A stretch of DNA of 64,000 nt from Desulfobulbaceae bacterium (GTDB lineage Bacteria > Desulfobacterota > Desulfobulbia > Desulfobulbales > Desulfocapsaceae), in contig JAHEER010000004.1 of assembly GCA_024640625.1 (NCBI GenBank), positions 28,756 through 92,755 on the forward strand, read 5' to 3'. The notes under the pieces are model-generated. The model ran no database searches. It was given only the letters and a program-made list of their open reading frames with translations, and was not told the origin of the DNA. Shown here piece after piece: positions 1 to 7,621 of the stretch; the first letter of the stretch is position 1, and every line of letters begins with the position of its first letter. The position numbers were made by a program, and so were the translations under genes.

Positions 1-210
1 CAGCCGGCGGAGAAGGGTAAAAAGACAAAAAAGGGTTTGATTGTAAAGTTCTGGCTTCGGTTATTTGTGATCGGACTGGTACTGTTTTTCTTCATTAAGT
101 TCAGCAGTATCAACGTGTTCGGTCTGATTCTGGGGCTTACAACGGTAGTGTTCACTATCACTTTCTCGGCGCTGGGAGTTGTCTGGGGATACTACTTCAG
201 CAGGAGGTAA
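1..210 (+). CDS. ATP synthase subunit I-like membrane protein (3' end only)
   Basis: The reading frame is open from base 1 and stops at 208-210, so only the last 69 residues are visible. A Lys-rich stretch (about residues 5-12) is followed by two hydrophobic segments (about residues 14-34 and 39-62) and ends in Arg-Arg. A small two- or four-helix membrane protein directly before atpB is the usual place of AtpI (ATP synthase subunit I), which helps c-ring assembly or Mg2+ supply; the assignment here rests mainly on position and hydrophobicity. Its last codons (AGG AGG) form the Shine-Dalgarno sequence of atpB, so the two are probably translationally linked. Confidence 0.6.
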   Translation, partial: QPAEKGKKTKKGLIVKFWLRLFVIGLVLFFFIKFSSINVFGLILGLTTVVFTITFSALGVVWGYYFSRR

Positions 211-219
211 ACAAAGGTT

Positions 220-942
220 ATGGAACATCCGATACTGTTCATTTCCGTTATTCTGGAAGCTCTCGGGCTGCCGGTACCGCATGGGCCGGTGGGGCACACC
301 TTCCTGGAACAGATCTGCGCACCCTATATGACCTATACATGGCTGGTCATGGCTTTTCTGTTCTTCGTGTCCAAGCTGACCGTGAGCAATCTCGAAATGG
401 TACCGGGCAAAGGTCAGAATTTCTGGGAAATCGTCATCGGCGGTTTGGACAATTTTTTTGCCGAGAATATGGGCAGAAAACTGACCGATCAGTTCTTTCC
501 CATGCTCACCACATTCGGGCTCTACATCGCCGTGGCTAACCTGATTGGCCTGATCCCCGGCTTCATGTCTCCGACCTCCAGTTTAAACACCACGCTGGCG
601 CTGACCATCATCGTCTGGGTGAGTCATCATTTCATCGGCATCCGTGAACATGGACTCAACTATTACAAGCACTTCATGGGGCCCATGTGGTGGCTGGTAC
701 CGCTGATGCTGCCCATCGAAATCATCAGTAACCTGGCCCGTCTGATCTCACTCTCTATTCGTTTGTTTGGCAACATCATGGCCAAAGAGACTCTGCTCGG
801 CATTCTTTTCATGCTGGCAGGTGCCTTTTTCGCGCCGCTGCCGATCATGCTGCTGGGCGTGCTGGTCTCTCTGGTTCAGGCGATGGTGTTTGTCCTGCTG
901 GCCGTGGTCTATTTCGGTCAGGCCCAGGAACATGCGCATTGA
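220..942 (+). CDS. atpB: F0F1 ATP synthase subunit a
   Basis: Subunit a (240 residues) is the membrane stator that forms the two proton half-channels against the c-ring. The hallmark essential arginine is visible in the motif SLSIRLFGN as Arg181 (codon at 760-762), followed by the conserved N-I-M-A-K-E stretch. At least five hydrophobic segments are seen, and the C-terminus is short and His-rich. It starts with ATG 10 bases after the preceding gene and uses an AGGAGG ribosome site lying inside that gene's end. The c subunit follows after 87 bases. The catalytic part of the enzyme is encoded 23 kb further on in the same direction. Confidence 0.97.
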   Translation: MEHPILFISVILEALGLPVPHGPVGHTFLEQICAPYMTYTWLVMAFLFFVSKLTVSNLEMVPGKGQNFWEIVIGGLDNFFAENMGRKLTDQFFPMLTTFGLYIAVANLIGLIPGFMSPTSSLNTTLALTIIVWVSHHFIGIREHGLNYYKHFMGPMWWLVPLMLPIEIISNLARLISLSIRLFGNIMAKETLLGILFMLAGAFFAPLPIMLLGVLVSLVQAMVFVLLAVVYFGQAQEHAH

Positions 943-1029
943 TAATCAGGCATAGCTGCCTCTATTAGATTGTTTACAGATAGAAAGGAAGAAGGCCAAA
1001 TAAACTAACTTTGACAAGGAGAAAACAAA

Positions 1030-1278
1030 ATGGAAGGTAATCTGCAATTAGCATTGATCTGTCTCGGCGCTGGACTATCCATCGGTCTTGCCGCAATTGG
1101 CGCCGGTATCGGTATCGGTCTCGTCGGTCAGGGTGCCACCACCGGTCTGGCCCGTAATCCAGAAGTTCAGCCGAAACTGATGGTGTTCATGATTCTCGGT
1201 ATGGCTTTGGCCGAGTCAGTTGCTATTTACGGACTTGTTATTTCACTGATCCTGCTCTACGCGAATCCGCTGATGTAG
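1030..1278 (+). CDS. atpE: F0F1 ATP synthase subunit c (proteolipid)
   Basis: The 82-residue hairpin of two membrane helices forms the rotor ring. The polar loop Arg42-Asn-Pro-Glu is present, and the ion-binding carboxylate is Glu62 in the motif [10 protein letters not shown]. Measured back from Arg42, the helix-1 position that carries glutamine in sodium-type rings is Ile29 here, so the ring is best read as proton-type, although Ser63 and Tyr67 are present. A good AAGGAG site lies at about 1015-1021. A strong terminator follows directly, so atpE closes the F0 operon. Confidence 0.97.
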   Translation: MEGNLQLALICLGAGLSIGLAAIGAGIGIGLVGQGATTGLARNPEVQPKLMVFMILGMALAESVAIYGLVISLILLYANPLM

Positions 1279-1314
1279 CAAGAAACTCGAATTTCGCACC
1301 CAGCAGGGTGCAGT

Positions 1315-1350
1315 AAAGGGCCGCAGAGAATTCTGCGGCCCTTTCTTTTT
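1315..1350 (+). terminator. Rho-independent terminator of the F0 operon
   Basis: A 10-bp GC-rich stem GGGCCGCAGA / TCTGCGGCCC (1318-1327 with 1332-1341) has a 4-base loop, is extended by three A-T pairs, and is followed by a T-rich run to 1350. It lies 37 bases after the atpE stop. Confidence 0.93.
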
Positions 1351-1442
1351 GTCATCGCTGAATTATGATTAGTTTGGTGTTTCTTGTATTTAAGTAATTA
1401 CTGACACTGCTACGTGGGTGAACCCATTATATCAAACGTGCC

Positions 1443-2180
1443 ATGACAGAAGCGGACCTTCTCATAGAACCTCGGCGGGGAAGAAAGGAGAAGATGCTGC
1501 CGGCTCGGGCGCTGCTGGTCGCCAACCCGTCGGAGGCTGACTATGCCCTGGACAGTTTCAGCCCCCATGTCGGCGAGCGCAGGACTCTCTACCAGACCAC
1601 CCTGCTGGTTGACGCCCAGCAGACTCTGGTTCTCGCCGGACCCGCCCTCGGCGCAGCGGCCGCGGTACTGGTACTGGAAAAGCTTATCGTCCTGGGCGTC
1701 CGGGAACTATGGCTGGTAAGCTGCTGCGGGTCGTTTGACCCCTCATGGTCAATCGGTGATATCGTCCTGGCCGACTCGGCAGTGTGTGGCGAAGGGGTGT
1801 CAGGCTATTATTCACCAGAGAAACTGTCGGTTCCGGGGACTGCGGCGACCTGCAATCTCGAGGAGTTCGCCAGCCGCCACTGGGTTGGCTGGCGCCGGGG
1901 CGCCATCTGGTCGACCGATGCCCCCTATCGGGAACGAAGATCTGAGTTACTGAGCCTACAGGAAAAATATGGCGTGCTCGGCGTCGATATGGAATTCAGT
2001 GCCCTGTGCACGGTCGCGGCCTTTCGAGGCATCAGTCTCGGCGCACTTTTCGTAGTGTCTGATATGCTCTGGACAAAGAACTGGAAGCCCGGATTCGGCT
2101 TGCCCGAGTTTAAAAAGTCCAGCCGGGAGTTGATTGACAAATTGATCTCCCATGGTCGGTCGAAGGAACAGACGCCATGA
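1443..2180 (+). CDS. nucleoside phosphorylase family protein (uridine/purine phosphorylase-like)
   Basis: A 245-residue protein of the PNP/UDP phosphorylase superfamily, which splits nucleosides with phosphate into base and ribose-1-phosphate. Visible family signs are the Gly-rich strand followed by LVLAGPALGAAAAVLVLEK, the LVSCCGSFDP loop and, near residue 180, GVDMEFSAL, matching the D-M-E-x-x-A ribose-binding motif. Which base it prefers cannot be read from the sequence. I keep the ATG at 1443 because the LIEPRRG segment before the internal Met (1494) looks like family sequence; the internal ATG has AAAGGAG only 3 bases upstream. The stop overlaps the rimO start (ATGA), implying coupled translation. 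Confidence 0.85.
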   Translation: MTEADLLIEPRRGRKEKMLPARALLVANPSEADYALDSFSPHVGERRTLYQTTLLVDAQQTLVLAGPALGAAAAVLVLEKLIVLGVRELWLVSCCGSFDPSWSIGDIVLADSAVCGEGVSGYYSPEKLSVPGTAATCNLEEFASRHWVGWRRGAIWSTDAPYRERRSELLSLQEKYGVLGVDMEFSALCTVAAFRGISLGALFVVSDMLWTKNWKPGFGLPEFKKSSRELIDKLISHGRSKEQTP

Positions 2181-3508
2181 ATCGGAGCTTTCATCTGGTC
2201 AGTCTCGGCTGCCCGAAAAATCTTGTCGATAGCGAGGTGGTGTACGGGCTCCTGGAAGAGGGTGGCTGGCAGGGAGTAGAGGACCCTGAAGAGGCAGCCG
2301 TACTGCTGATAAACACCTGCGGCTTTATCCAGCCGGCGGTGGAGGAGAGTATCGAGGAAATCCTCCAACTGGCAGCCTACAAGTCATCCGATCCCGATAA
2401 AAAGCTGGTCGTCATTGGCTGCCTGGTACAGCGCTACCGGGAAAAGCTTGAAGCGGAACTGAAAGAGGTCGATCTATTCGTCGGTACCGAAGGTGTGGTG
2501 CAGATGGTAACCCTGCTGGATAGTCTCATCGGTGGAAAGCAGATTGAGTCATTGATTATTGCTGATCCGTACCTGATGACTTCAGCTCTGCCGCGCAGGC
2601 GATCCACTCCGTTTTTCAGAGCCTGGCTGAAAATTACCGAGGGCTGCGACAATCGCTGCAGCTATTGCCTGATTCCATCGATTCGGGGCAGGCTCCGAAG
2701 CCGGTCCGAGGAAGATCTGGTGGAGGAGGCCAGAACACTGACTGCCGGTGGGGTCAGAGAACTGTCGCTGGTGGCCCAGGACCTGACCGCCTACGGCACC
2801 GACCTTTATGGTGAACGGCGGCTCGAGTCACTGGTTGTCAGGTTGCTCGATGAAACTTCAGTAGACTGGATTCGGCTGCTCTATCTTTATCCATCTACGG
2901 TAAGTCATGAACTGCTCGATATTATTGGCGGCAACTCCAGAGTGGTCCCCTATCTCGACATCCCGGTGCAGCATCTCAGCACTAGAATTCTCAAGGCGAT
3001 GAACCGGCGCTACAGTCGAGAGGAAGTGGTCGATCTCGTTGCCGAGATAAGAAGAAGAATTCCCAACGCGGCGCTGCGCACCACCTTGCTGCTCGGCTTT
3101 CCCGGCGAAACTGAAGAAGATGTCAGGGTGGTGGAATCCTTTCTGCGCGAAACCGAACTCGATCATGTCGGTGTGTTCGGCTACGCCAACGAGGAGGGCA
3201 GCGCGGCGCAAAAACTCAGTGACCAGGTCGAAGAAGAGGAAACGCACGCCCGACTTGAACGCATCCTCGCTCTCCAGTCGGAAATTTCCCAACGCCGGCT
3301 GAAGCGCTTTGTCAACACGGTTGAACCGGTTCTCATAGAAGGGGTGAGCCGGGAATCGGACCTGCTGCTGGAAGGCCGAACCAGATATCAGGCGCCCGAA
3401 ATAGATGGCTGCGTATTGATTAACGAGGGAAAGACGCGCTCCGGTCAGATTGTCGAGGTGGAAATCACCGAAGCGCAAACCTATGACCTGATAGGCCGGA
3501 TAGTATGA
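2177..3508 (+). CDS. rimO: ribosomal protein S12 methylthiotransferase RimO
   Basis: RimO adds a methylthio group to the conserved aspartate of ribosomal protein S12, using two 4Fe-4S clusters and SAM. The 443-residue protein shows the UPF0004 N-terminal domain (starting SLGCPKNLVDSE, with INTCGF near residue 50), the radical-SAM triad Cys157-x3-Cys161-x2-Cys164 in GCDNRCSYCLIP, and a C-terminal TRAM domain (about residues 370-443). S-L-G-C-P-K-N and the I-P-S-I-R-G stretch after the triad favour RimO over MiaB. It overlaps the phosphorylase gene by 4 bases and converges on the IHF/HU gene. Confidence 0.95.
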   Translation: MNRSFHLVSLGCPKNLVDSEVVYGLLEEGGWQGVEDPEEAAVLLINTCGFIQPAVEESIEEILQLAAYKSSDPDKKLVVIGCLVQRYREKLEAELKEVDLFVGTEGVVQMVTLLDSLIGGKQIESLIIADPYLMTSALPRRRSTPFFRAWLKITEGCDNRCSYCLIPSIRGRLRSRSEEDLVEEARTLTAGGVRELSLVAQDLTAYGTDLYGERRLESLVVRLLDETSVDWIRLLYLYPSTVSHELLDIIGGNSRVVPYLDIPVQHLSTRILKAMNRRYSREEVVDLVAEIRRRIPNAALRTTLLLGFPGETEEDVRVVESFLRETELDHVGVFGYANEEGSAAQKLSDQVEEEETHARLERILALQSEISQRRLKRFVNTVEPVLIEGVSRESDLLLEGRTRYQAPEIDGCVLINEGKTRSGQIVEVEITEAQTYDLIGRIV

Positions 3509-3542
3509 GGAGGTGAAAAGCGGGGCCGCGAGAGTGGAACTG

Positions 3543-3827
3543 CTATGCTTTGTTTCTATTCACCTGCTCGCGTAAATCTTTGCCCACTTTGAAAAATGGA
3601 AGTTTTTTGGGACTGACTTTTATTTTCTTGCCGGTTTTAGGATTGCGTCCCTCGTAAGAGCCGTACTGTTTGATGACAAAACTTCCGAATCCCCTGATTT
3701 CGATACTTTCACCACGAGCAAGGGCTTCCGTCATGGTGTCGATCACCGTATTGGTAATCGCTGCAGCTTCTCGATGAGGAATCCCGATGTCCTGAGCCAA
3801 AGCCTCAATCAATTCCGATTTGTTCAT
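3543..3827 (-). CDS. HU/IHF-family DNA-binding protein (IHF beta-like)
   Basis: The 94-residue protein has the full HU/IHF fold: MNKSELIEALA start, helix pair, then the beta-arm signature RGFGSFVIKQYGSYEGRNP with the intercalating proline, and the FKVGKDLRE tail. The R-G-F-G-S-F and G-R-N-P-K-T-G motifs with E-I-R before them resemble IHF-beta more than HU, but a partner alpha subunit is not in the window. A second, more HU-like paralogue is at 42364-42642. The 237-base AT-rich stretch 3828-4064 upstream holds its promoter region and no gene that I can support. Confidence 0.93.
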   Translation of the reverse strand: MNKSELIEALAQDIGIPHREAAAITNTVIDTMTEALARGESIEIRGFGSFVIKQYGSYEGRNPKTGKKIKVSPKKLPFFKVGKDLREQVNRNKA

Positions 3828-4064
3828 GTGGATACTCCTGTCTGCAATGGTCTATGCCTTATCAGGGTTTTCTGCGAACAAACGCCCCACTCGATCAAAA
3901 CTAAATCAAGAATAAATTCAAATGGTTGTAATTGCAAGCGCAAACCTGTTTTTTTCTGCAAAAATAACAGATATTTAGCAGCTCAACCAATTTCCAACAG
4001 ACTGGTAGTTGTTGCGTAACTATCTAAATTTAATCAGCTAATTAGGGTTTTGTAAAGAAAAAAG

Positions 4065-4787
4065 CTACAATAGAACTTTTTTCATATCTTCTGGTGTAAG
4101 GAAACGATAGGCACCGCTTTTCAGGGAGCCGAGCTGGAGTTTGCCGTAAGCTGTTCTCTTGAGGTTGATTACCGGGTGGCCGATTGCTTCGAACATTCTT
4201 CGCACCTGACGCTTGCGGCCTTCATGGATGGAAATCACCAGACGGCAGGCCGGACCCTGTTTTTTCACCTGTAATATTTTTGCCGGCCAGGTTTTTTTAC
4301 CTTCGATTTCGATACCCTGTTCCAGTTTTCTGATTTTTCCCTGGCTGACAACTCCCTTGACCACCACTTCGTAGGTCTTGGTGCTCTCGTGGCTCGGGTG
4401 CAGGATCTTGTGGGCCAGAGCGCCGTCGTCGGTGAGCAGCAGGGCGCCTTCGCTATCGATATCAAGGCGGCCCACCGGAAACACCCTGGTATCGAGATCT
4501 TTGAGCAGAGAGGTGACTATGGGCCGGCCCTGGGGATCGGACATGGTGGTGACGTAGCCTTTGGGTTTGTTCAGCAGTATATAGGTCCACTTGGTTTTAG
4601 GTTTTATGAGCTTTCCCTGGTAGTGAACCTCCTGCCGCTTTGGATCGATCTTGTAGCCCATCTCGGTAATGGTTCTGCCATCGACACTGACCGCTCCCCG
4701 GCTGATCAGCTGCTCTGCTTTTCTGCGCGAGGCAACACCGCACTCAGCCAGAAATTTCTGCAGTCGGATGGTGGGATTCAGCGCCAT
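4065..4787 (-). CDS. rRNA pseudouridine synthase, RsuA/RluB family
   Basis: A 240-residue pseudouridine synthase acting on 16S or 23S rRNA. An N-terminal S4 RNA-binding domain (about residues 7-65, RLQKFLAECGVASRRKAEQL) is followed by the catalytic domain containing the family motif GRLDIDSEGALLLTDDG with the catalytic aspartate, and the KTYEVVVKG strand. Close to RluB (U2605 of 23S rRNA) in type; RsuA or RluE cannot be excluded. It is the last gene of a minus-strand operon and overlaps the end of ubiD by 10 bases. The gene ends at an AT-rich stretch without a clear terminator hairpin. Confidence 0.92.
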   Translation of the reverse strand: MALNPTIRLQKFLAECGVASRRKAEQLISRGAVSVDGRTITEMGYKIDPKRQEVHYQGKLIKPKTKWTYILLNKPKGYVTTMSDPQGRPIVTSLLKDLDTRVFPVGRLDIDSEGALLLTDDGALAHKILHPSHESTKTYEVVVKGVVSQGKIRKLEQGIEIEGKKTWPAKILQVKKQGPACRLVISIHEGRKRQVRRMFEAIGHPVINLKRTAYGKLQLGSLKSGAYRFLTPEDMKKVLL

Positions 4788-6556
4788 TGTCGGGGAATGA
4801 TCCGGTCGAATTTTTCATCCACCAGCGCTCTTGTTGCAACGTCCACCTCGAGCACCTCGGTGTACCATGGTTTCATTCGGCAGTCGATGACCACCGGCGA
4901 AGTCAGGCCCACGTGAAATCGCCTGACCGAAGTGGCGGCCGCGTGGATGTCGGCAGCGGGTTCGAAACGGGTGAAAAAAGTCCACAAAAATTCTTGCATG
5001 GAGACGGTGGCCTCCGCACTGTCGTCCACCAGGAGCACCACCTGCCAATCCTGGAGTTCGGAGGAAGAGGCCAGTCTGGCTGGCAGCCCCTCATCCTCTT
5101 CGTAGGGAGTCCCCTGCACCACCAGGGTCCCGGGGAGAAAAGCGACTGGCTTGTCGCAGCCGGGCGGCAGGCTGCCGCTGAAGGATTCGGGCAGGGTCCT
5201 GAGCTTGCCGGGCCCCAGGCCCATGAGCATGGCCTTGGAACCCTTATTGACCGAGGGACCGGTGTAATCGAGGGTATCTTGGGAGACATTGGCGAAGACG
5301 AACAGATCACGCTCCCAGTTGACCCGTTCGAGAACATGGGTCCAGAGCGCCTTGAAATCGGTGATATCGACTGTGCCGTCGGTGATGATCAGAAATTTGG
5401 TCAGCGACAACTGACCCTCACCCAAAATTCTCAACCCGGCAGCAAAGGCCTCCCTGGGATAGCGATCGGCAACCCGTGCTGCAGCAAGACAATGGAATCC
5501 GGTCTCGCCATAGGTCTTGAGTTCTCTGACCCCTTTCATCACCAGTGGAAACAGAGGTGAAAGCAGATCCTGGAGGTAGTCGCCGATAAAAAAATCCTCC
5601 TGCCGCGGTCTGCCCACCACGGTAGCCGGATAGATGGCATCGCTGCGGTGGTAGAGGTGGGAGACCTGAAAGATCGGGTAGTCGTGTTCCAGTGAATTAT
5701 AGCCATAATGGTCCCCAAAGGGACCCTCCGGATGGCGCAGCCCCGGAGGCACCATGCCTTTGACGGCAAATTCGGCATGCGCTACCAGGCGATGCCCGCC
5801 GCGGGGATCCTGGACCATAGGCAGTTTGGAGCCCAGCAGCAGCGAAGTGAGCATTAGTTCGGGAATATCCTCGGGCAGCGGGGCGATGGCCGACAGCATC
5901 AGGGCAGGCGGTCCACCGATGTACAGGGTGAGCGGCAAGGGTTCGTTGAGTTTTTCCGCCTCGAAATAGTGATAGCCGCCGCCTTTATGAATCTGCCAGT
6001 GAATTCCGGTGGTAGTGTCGCTGTGCCTCTGAATTCGGTACATGCCCAGATTGTGACTGCCGTTTACCGGGTGCTCGGTATAAACCAGTGGCAGGGTGAC
6101 GAAAGGTCCGCCGTCGCTGTGCCAGGAAGTAAGCATAGGCAGACTGCTCAATCTGGCGGGTTGTTGGCAGTTTTCCAGGATCGGGGCGCTTCTGATCTTC
6201 TTTAGGCCAATCTTGGTGGCGTCCAGGAAGAGTTTACGGTTCTGCCATAATTTTGCCGGTGTGGGGGGCATGATCGTTTCCGCCAGATTGACGATATCTC
6301 TGACGAACTCTTGGGGCTTGCTGCCAAACGCCAGGTCCAGTCTCTTGGCAGTGCCGAAGAGATTGGTTACTACGGGAAAGGCGGAGTTTTTTACCGTGGT
6401 GAACAGCAGCGCAGGGCCCTGCTTGTAAATCACTCGGCGGTGGATCTCGGCGATCTCCAGAAAGGGGTCAACTTCTTCGTCGATGACCAGCAGGTCATTT
6501 TCCTCTCTGAGCAGGTCAAGAAAACTTCTCAGATCATGCAGGTGCGTCTTGTTCAT
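4778..6556 (-). CDS. UbiD family prenylated-FMN decarboxylase (menaquinone-type)
   Basis: At 592 residues this has the length of the MqnP/UbiD class that decarboxylates polyprenylated aromatic acids in menaquinone biosynthesis, using prenyl-FMN made by UbiX. Visible hallmarks are the P-x-V-T-N-L-F-G-T segment near residue 65, GMYRIQ with the HSDTTTGIHWQIHKGGG stretch, and the active-site E-G-P-F-G-D-H-Y-G-Y region. No ubiX is present in the window. It sits in an operon read from 7223 to 4065: YjbQ, a small hypothetical, this gene, then the pseudouridine synthase, with overlapping start/stop codons at both ends. Confidence 0.9.
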   Translation of the reverse strand: MNKTHLHDLRSFLDLLREENDLLVIDEEVDPFLEIAEIHRRVIYKQGPALLFTTVKNSAFPVVTNLFGTAKRLDLAFGSKPQEFVRDIVNLAETIMPPTPAKLWQNRKLFLDATKIGLKKIRSAPILENCQQPARLSSLPMLTSWHSDGGPFVTLPLVYTEHPVNGSHNLGMYRIQRHSDTTTGIHWQIHKGGGYHYFEAEKLNEPLPLTLYIGGPPALMLSAIAPLPEDIPELMLTSLLLGSKLPMVQDPRGGHRLVAHAEFAVKGMVPPGLRHPEGPFGDHYGYNSLEHDYPIFQVSHLYHRSDAIYPATVVGRPRQEDFFIGDYLQDLLSPLFPLVMKGVRELKTYGETGFHCLAAARVADRYPREAFAAGLRILGEGQLSLTKFLIITDGTVDITDFKALWTHVLERVNWERDLFVFANVSQDTLDYTGPSVNKGSKAMLMGLGPGKLRTLPESFSGSLPPGCDKPVAFLPGTLVVQGTPYEEDEGLPARLASSSELQDWQVVLLVDDSAEATVSMQEFLWTFFTRFEPAADIHAAATSVRRFHVGLTSPVVIDCRMKPWYTEVLEVDVATRALVDEKFDRIIPRQWR

Positions 6557-6822
6557 TGGTCATCCAGATCAGGGTCGGGGTGCTGCTCATGGAGGAAGAG
6601 GGAATGATACTCAGGCGTGGTGAGATGTTTTCTCATCAGGCTGCTGATCAAGTCGATCAATTCCTCGATTTCCCGGGGTGAGAGTCGTGACGAAAGTGTC
6701 TGGGCCAGCTCAGTCCGTCCCAGCAATCGCAGGTAGGCGGCACACGATTGCCGGTCGAGTTCCTCACTGAGCCCAAAACAGATGGCCCCAGGATCTGGGG
6801 GAGAGCAGGAATACGGGCTCAT
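6553..6822 (-). CDS. small conserved-context hypothetical protein
   Basis: An 89-residue acidic protein that I do not recognise. It has no signal peptide or membrane segment; the middle (about residues 20-70) is predicted helical with a Leu-rich LIDLISSLMRKHL stretch, and the C-terminus is acidic (HPDPDLDDQ). It overlaps yjbQ upstream by 4 bases and ubiD downstream by 4 bases, so it is almost certainly translated as part of that operon. Function unknown; position alone suggests a helper in quinone or cofactor metabolism, which is only inference. Confidence 0.7.
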   Translation of the reverse strand: MSPYSCSPPDPGAICFGLSEELDRQSCAAYLRLLGRTELAQTLSSRLSPREIEELIDLISSLMRKHLTTPEYHSLFLHEQHPDPDLDDQ

Positions 6823-7223
6823 ATCTCAGTGAGTAGATGATAGTGCACTTTTCTGGTTCGGGGGCCATCAAATTCACAGAAAAAGATTTTTTGCCAGGTG
6901 CCAAGGGTGAATTCGCCGCTGTCGATGGCGATGGTAAGCGAGGAGCCCATCAGGCTGGCCATGATGTGGGCCGGTGAATTGCCTTCCATATGCTTGAAAG
7001 GGTGAGCCAGCGGCACCATTTTCCGGAAACCGTCAACTATGTCGACTCTGACGGCAGGATCGGCTCCTTCGTTGATTGTCAGTCCGGCGGTGGTGTGCGG
7101 GTTGAACAGCAGGCAGACACCCTGGTCGATGCCACAGTCCTTGAGTTCTGTGGACAGCAGCATGGTAATATCGACAAGTTCCATGGTTTTAGATGTTTTC
7201 ACCACAACATATCCGCTCTTCAT
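6819..7223 (-). CDS. YjbQ / UPF0047 family protein
   Basis: A 134-residue single-domain protein. Family motifs are evident: FNPHTTAGLTINEGADPAV and HMEGNSPAHIMASLMGSS, which provide the conserved histidines thought to bind a metal, and the GTWQKIFFCEFDGPR strand. Members have been reported to have weak thiamine-phosphate synthase activity, but the true role is unsettled. It is the first gene of the minus-strand operon to rluB. Confidence 0.92.
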   Translation of the reverse strand: MKSGYVVVKTSKTMELVDITMLLSTELKDCGIDQGVCLLFNPHTTAGLTINEGADPAVRVDIVDGFRKMVPLAHPFKHMEGNSPAHIMASLMGSSLTIAIDSGEFTLGTWQKIFFCEFDGPRTRKVHYHLLTEI

Positions 7224-7621
7224 AGTCGTTTCTCCGCAAGTTGTCTGGTTGGTGGGATGCGCATACTATAGAGACTGGAGCCTGGGGCGTCAATGCAGGG
7301 CGGCCCGGATTCCCTGGACGCCGAGTCGGTACAGAACCGTTCAAATTGCTATTTGCGGTGAATTGTTCTATGGTGACCTTCGCAGATTATCCCCAGAGCA
7401 TTTGCCAGTGAGTCTGCAGCGGTCGTGGAGCAAGGCAGTCTACGATCTCAAGCCAATCGTCGACGGCTGTCTTGACAGATTCGGGATAGAAACGATAGTT
7501 AGTTCAGTTGAAACAGGTAGTGTCTCCCCGTATGAGTTATTCACCGTTAGGTTGATACGCCCTAATTAGTGAGAAATATTAAAGCATTGAAGTGATTTCC
7601 CCGGCAGGGAACACAAGTGAT
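7224..7621 (+). other. intergenic region between divergent yjbQ operon and glgA
   Basis: About 400 bases separate two divergent transcripts. Apart from a promoter-like pair (7472-7499), bases 7325-7569 form an open frame on the plus strand whose last roughly 75 residues have gene-like composition but no convincing start codon or ribosome site. It could be a gene remnant or chance. No RNA gene is recognised. Confidence 0.4.
7472..7499 (+). promoter_or_regulatory. candidate sigma-70 promoter for glgA
   Basis: A perfect TTGACA (7472-7477) is followed, 16 bases on, by GATAGT (7494-7499, four of six consensus bases). It lies about 120 bases before the chosen glgA start. Weak -10, so tentative. 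Confidence 0.4.

Noticed and set aside
1030..1278. Na+-type ATP synthase c-ring because of Q34, E62, S63 and Y67
   Set aside because: Counted from Arg42 of the polar loop, the sodium-ligand glutamine should be at residue 29, which is Ile; Q34 is five residues too close to the loop and Thr is replaced by Val64.
3543..3827. IHF beta as a definite call
   Set aside because: Arm sequence is IHF-beta-like, but without the partner subunit or an alignment only HU/IHF family can be claimed.
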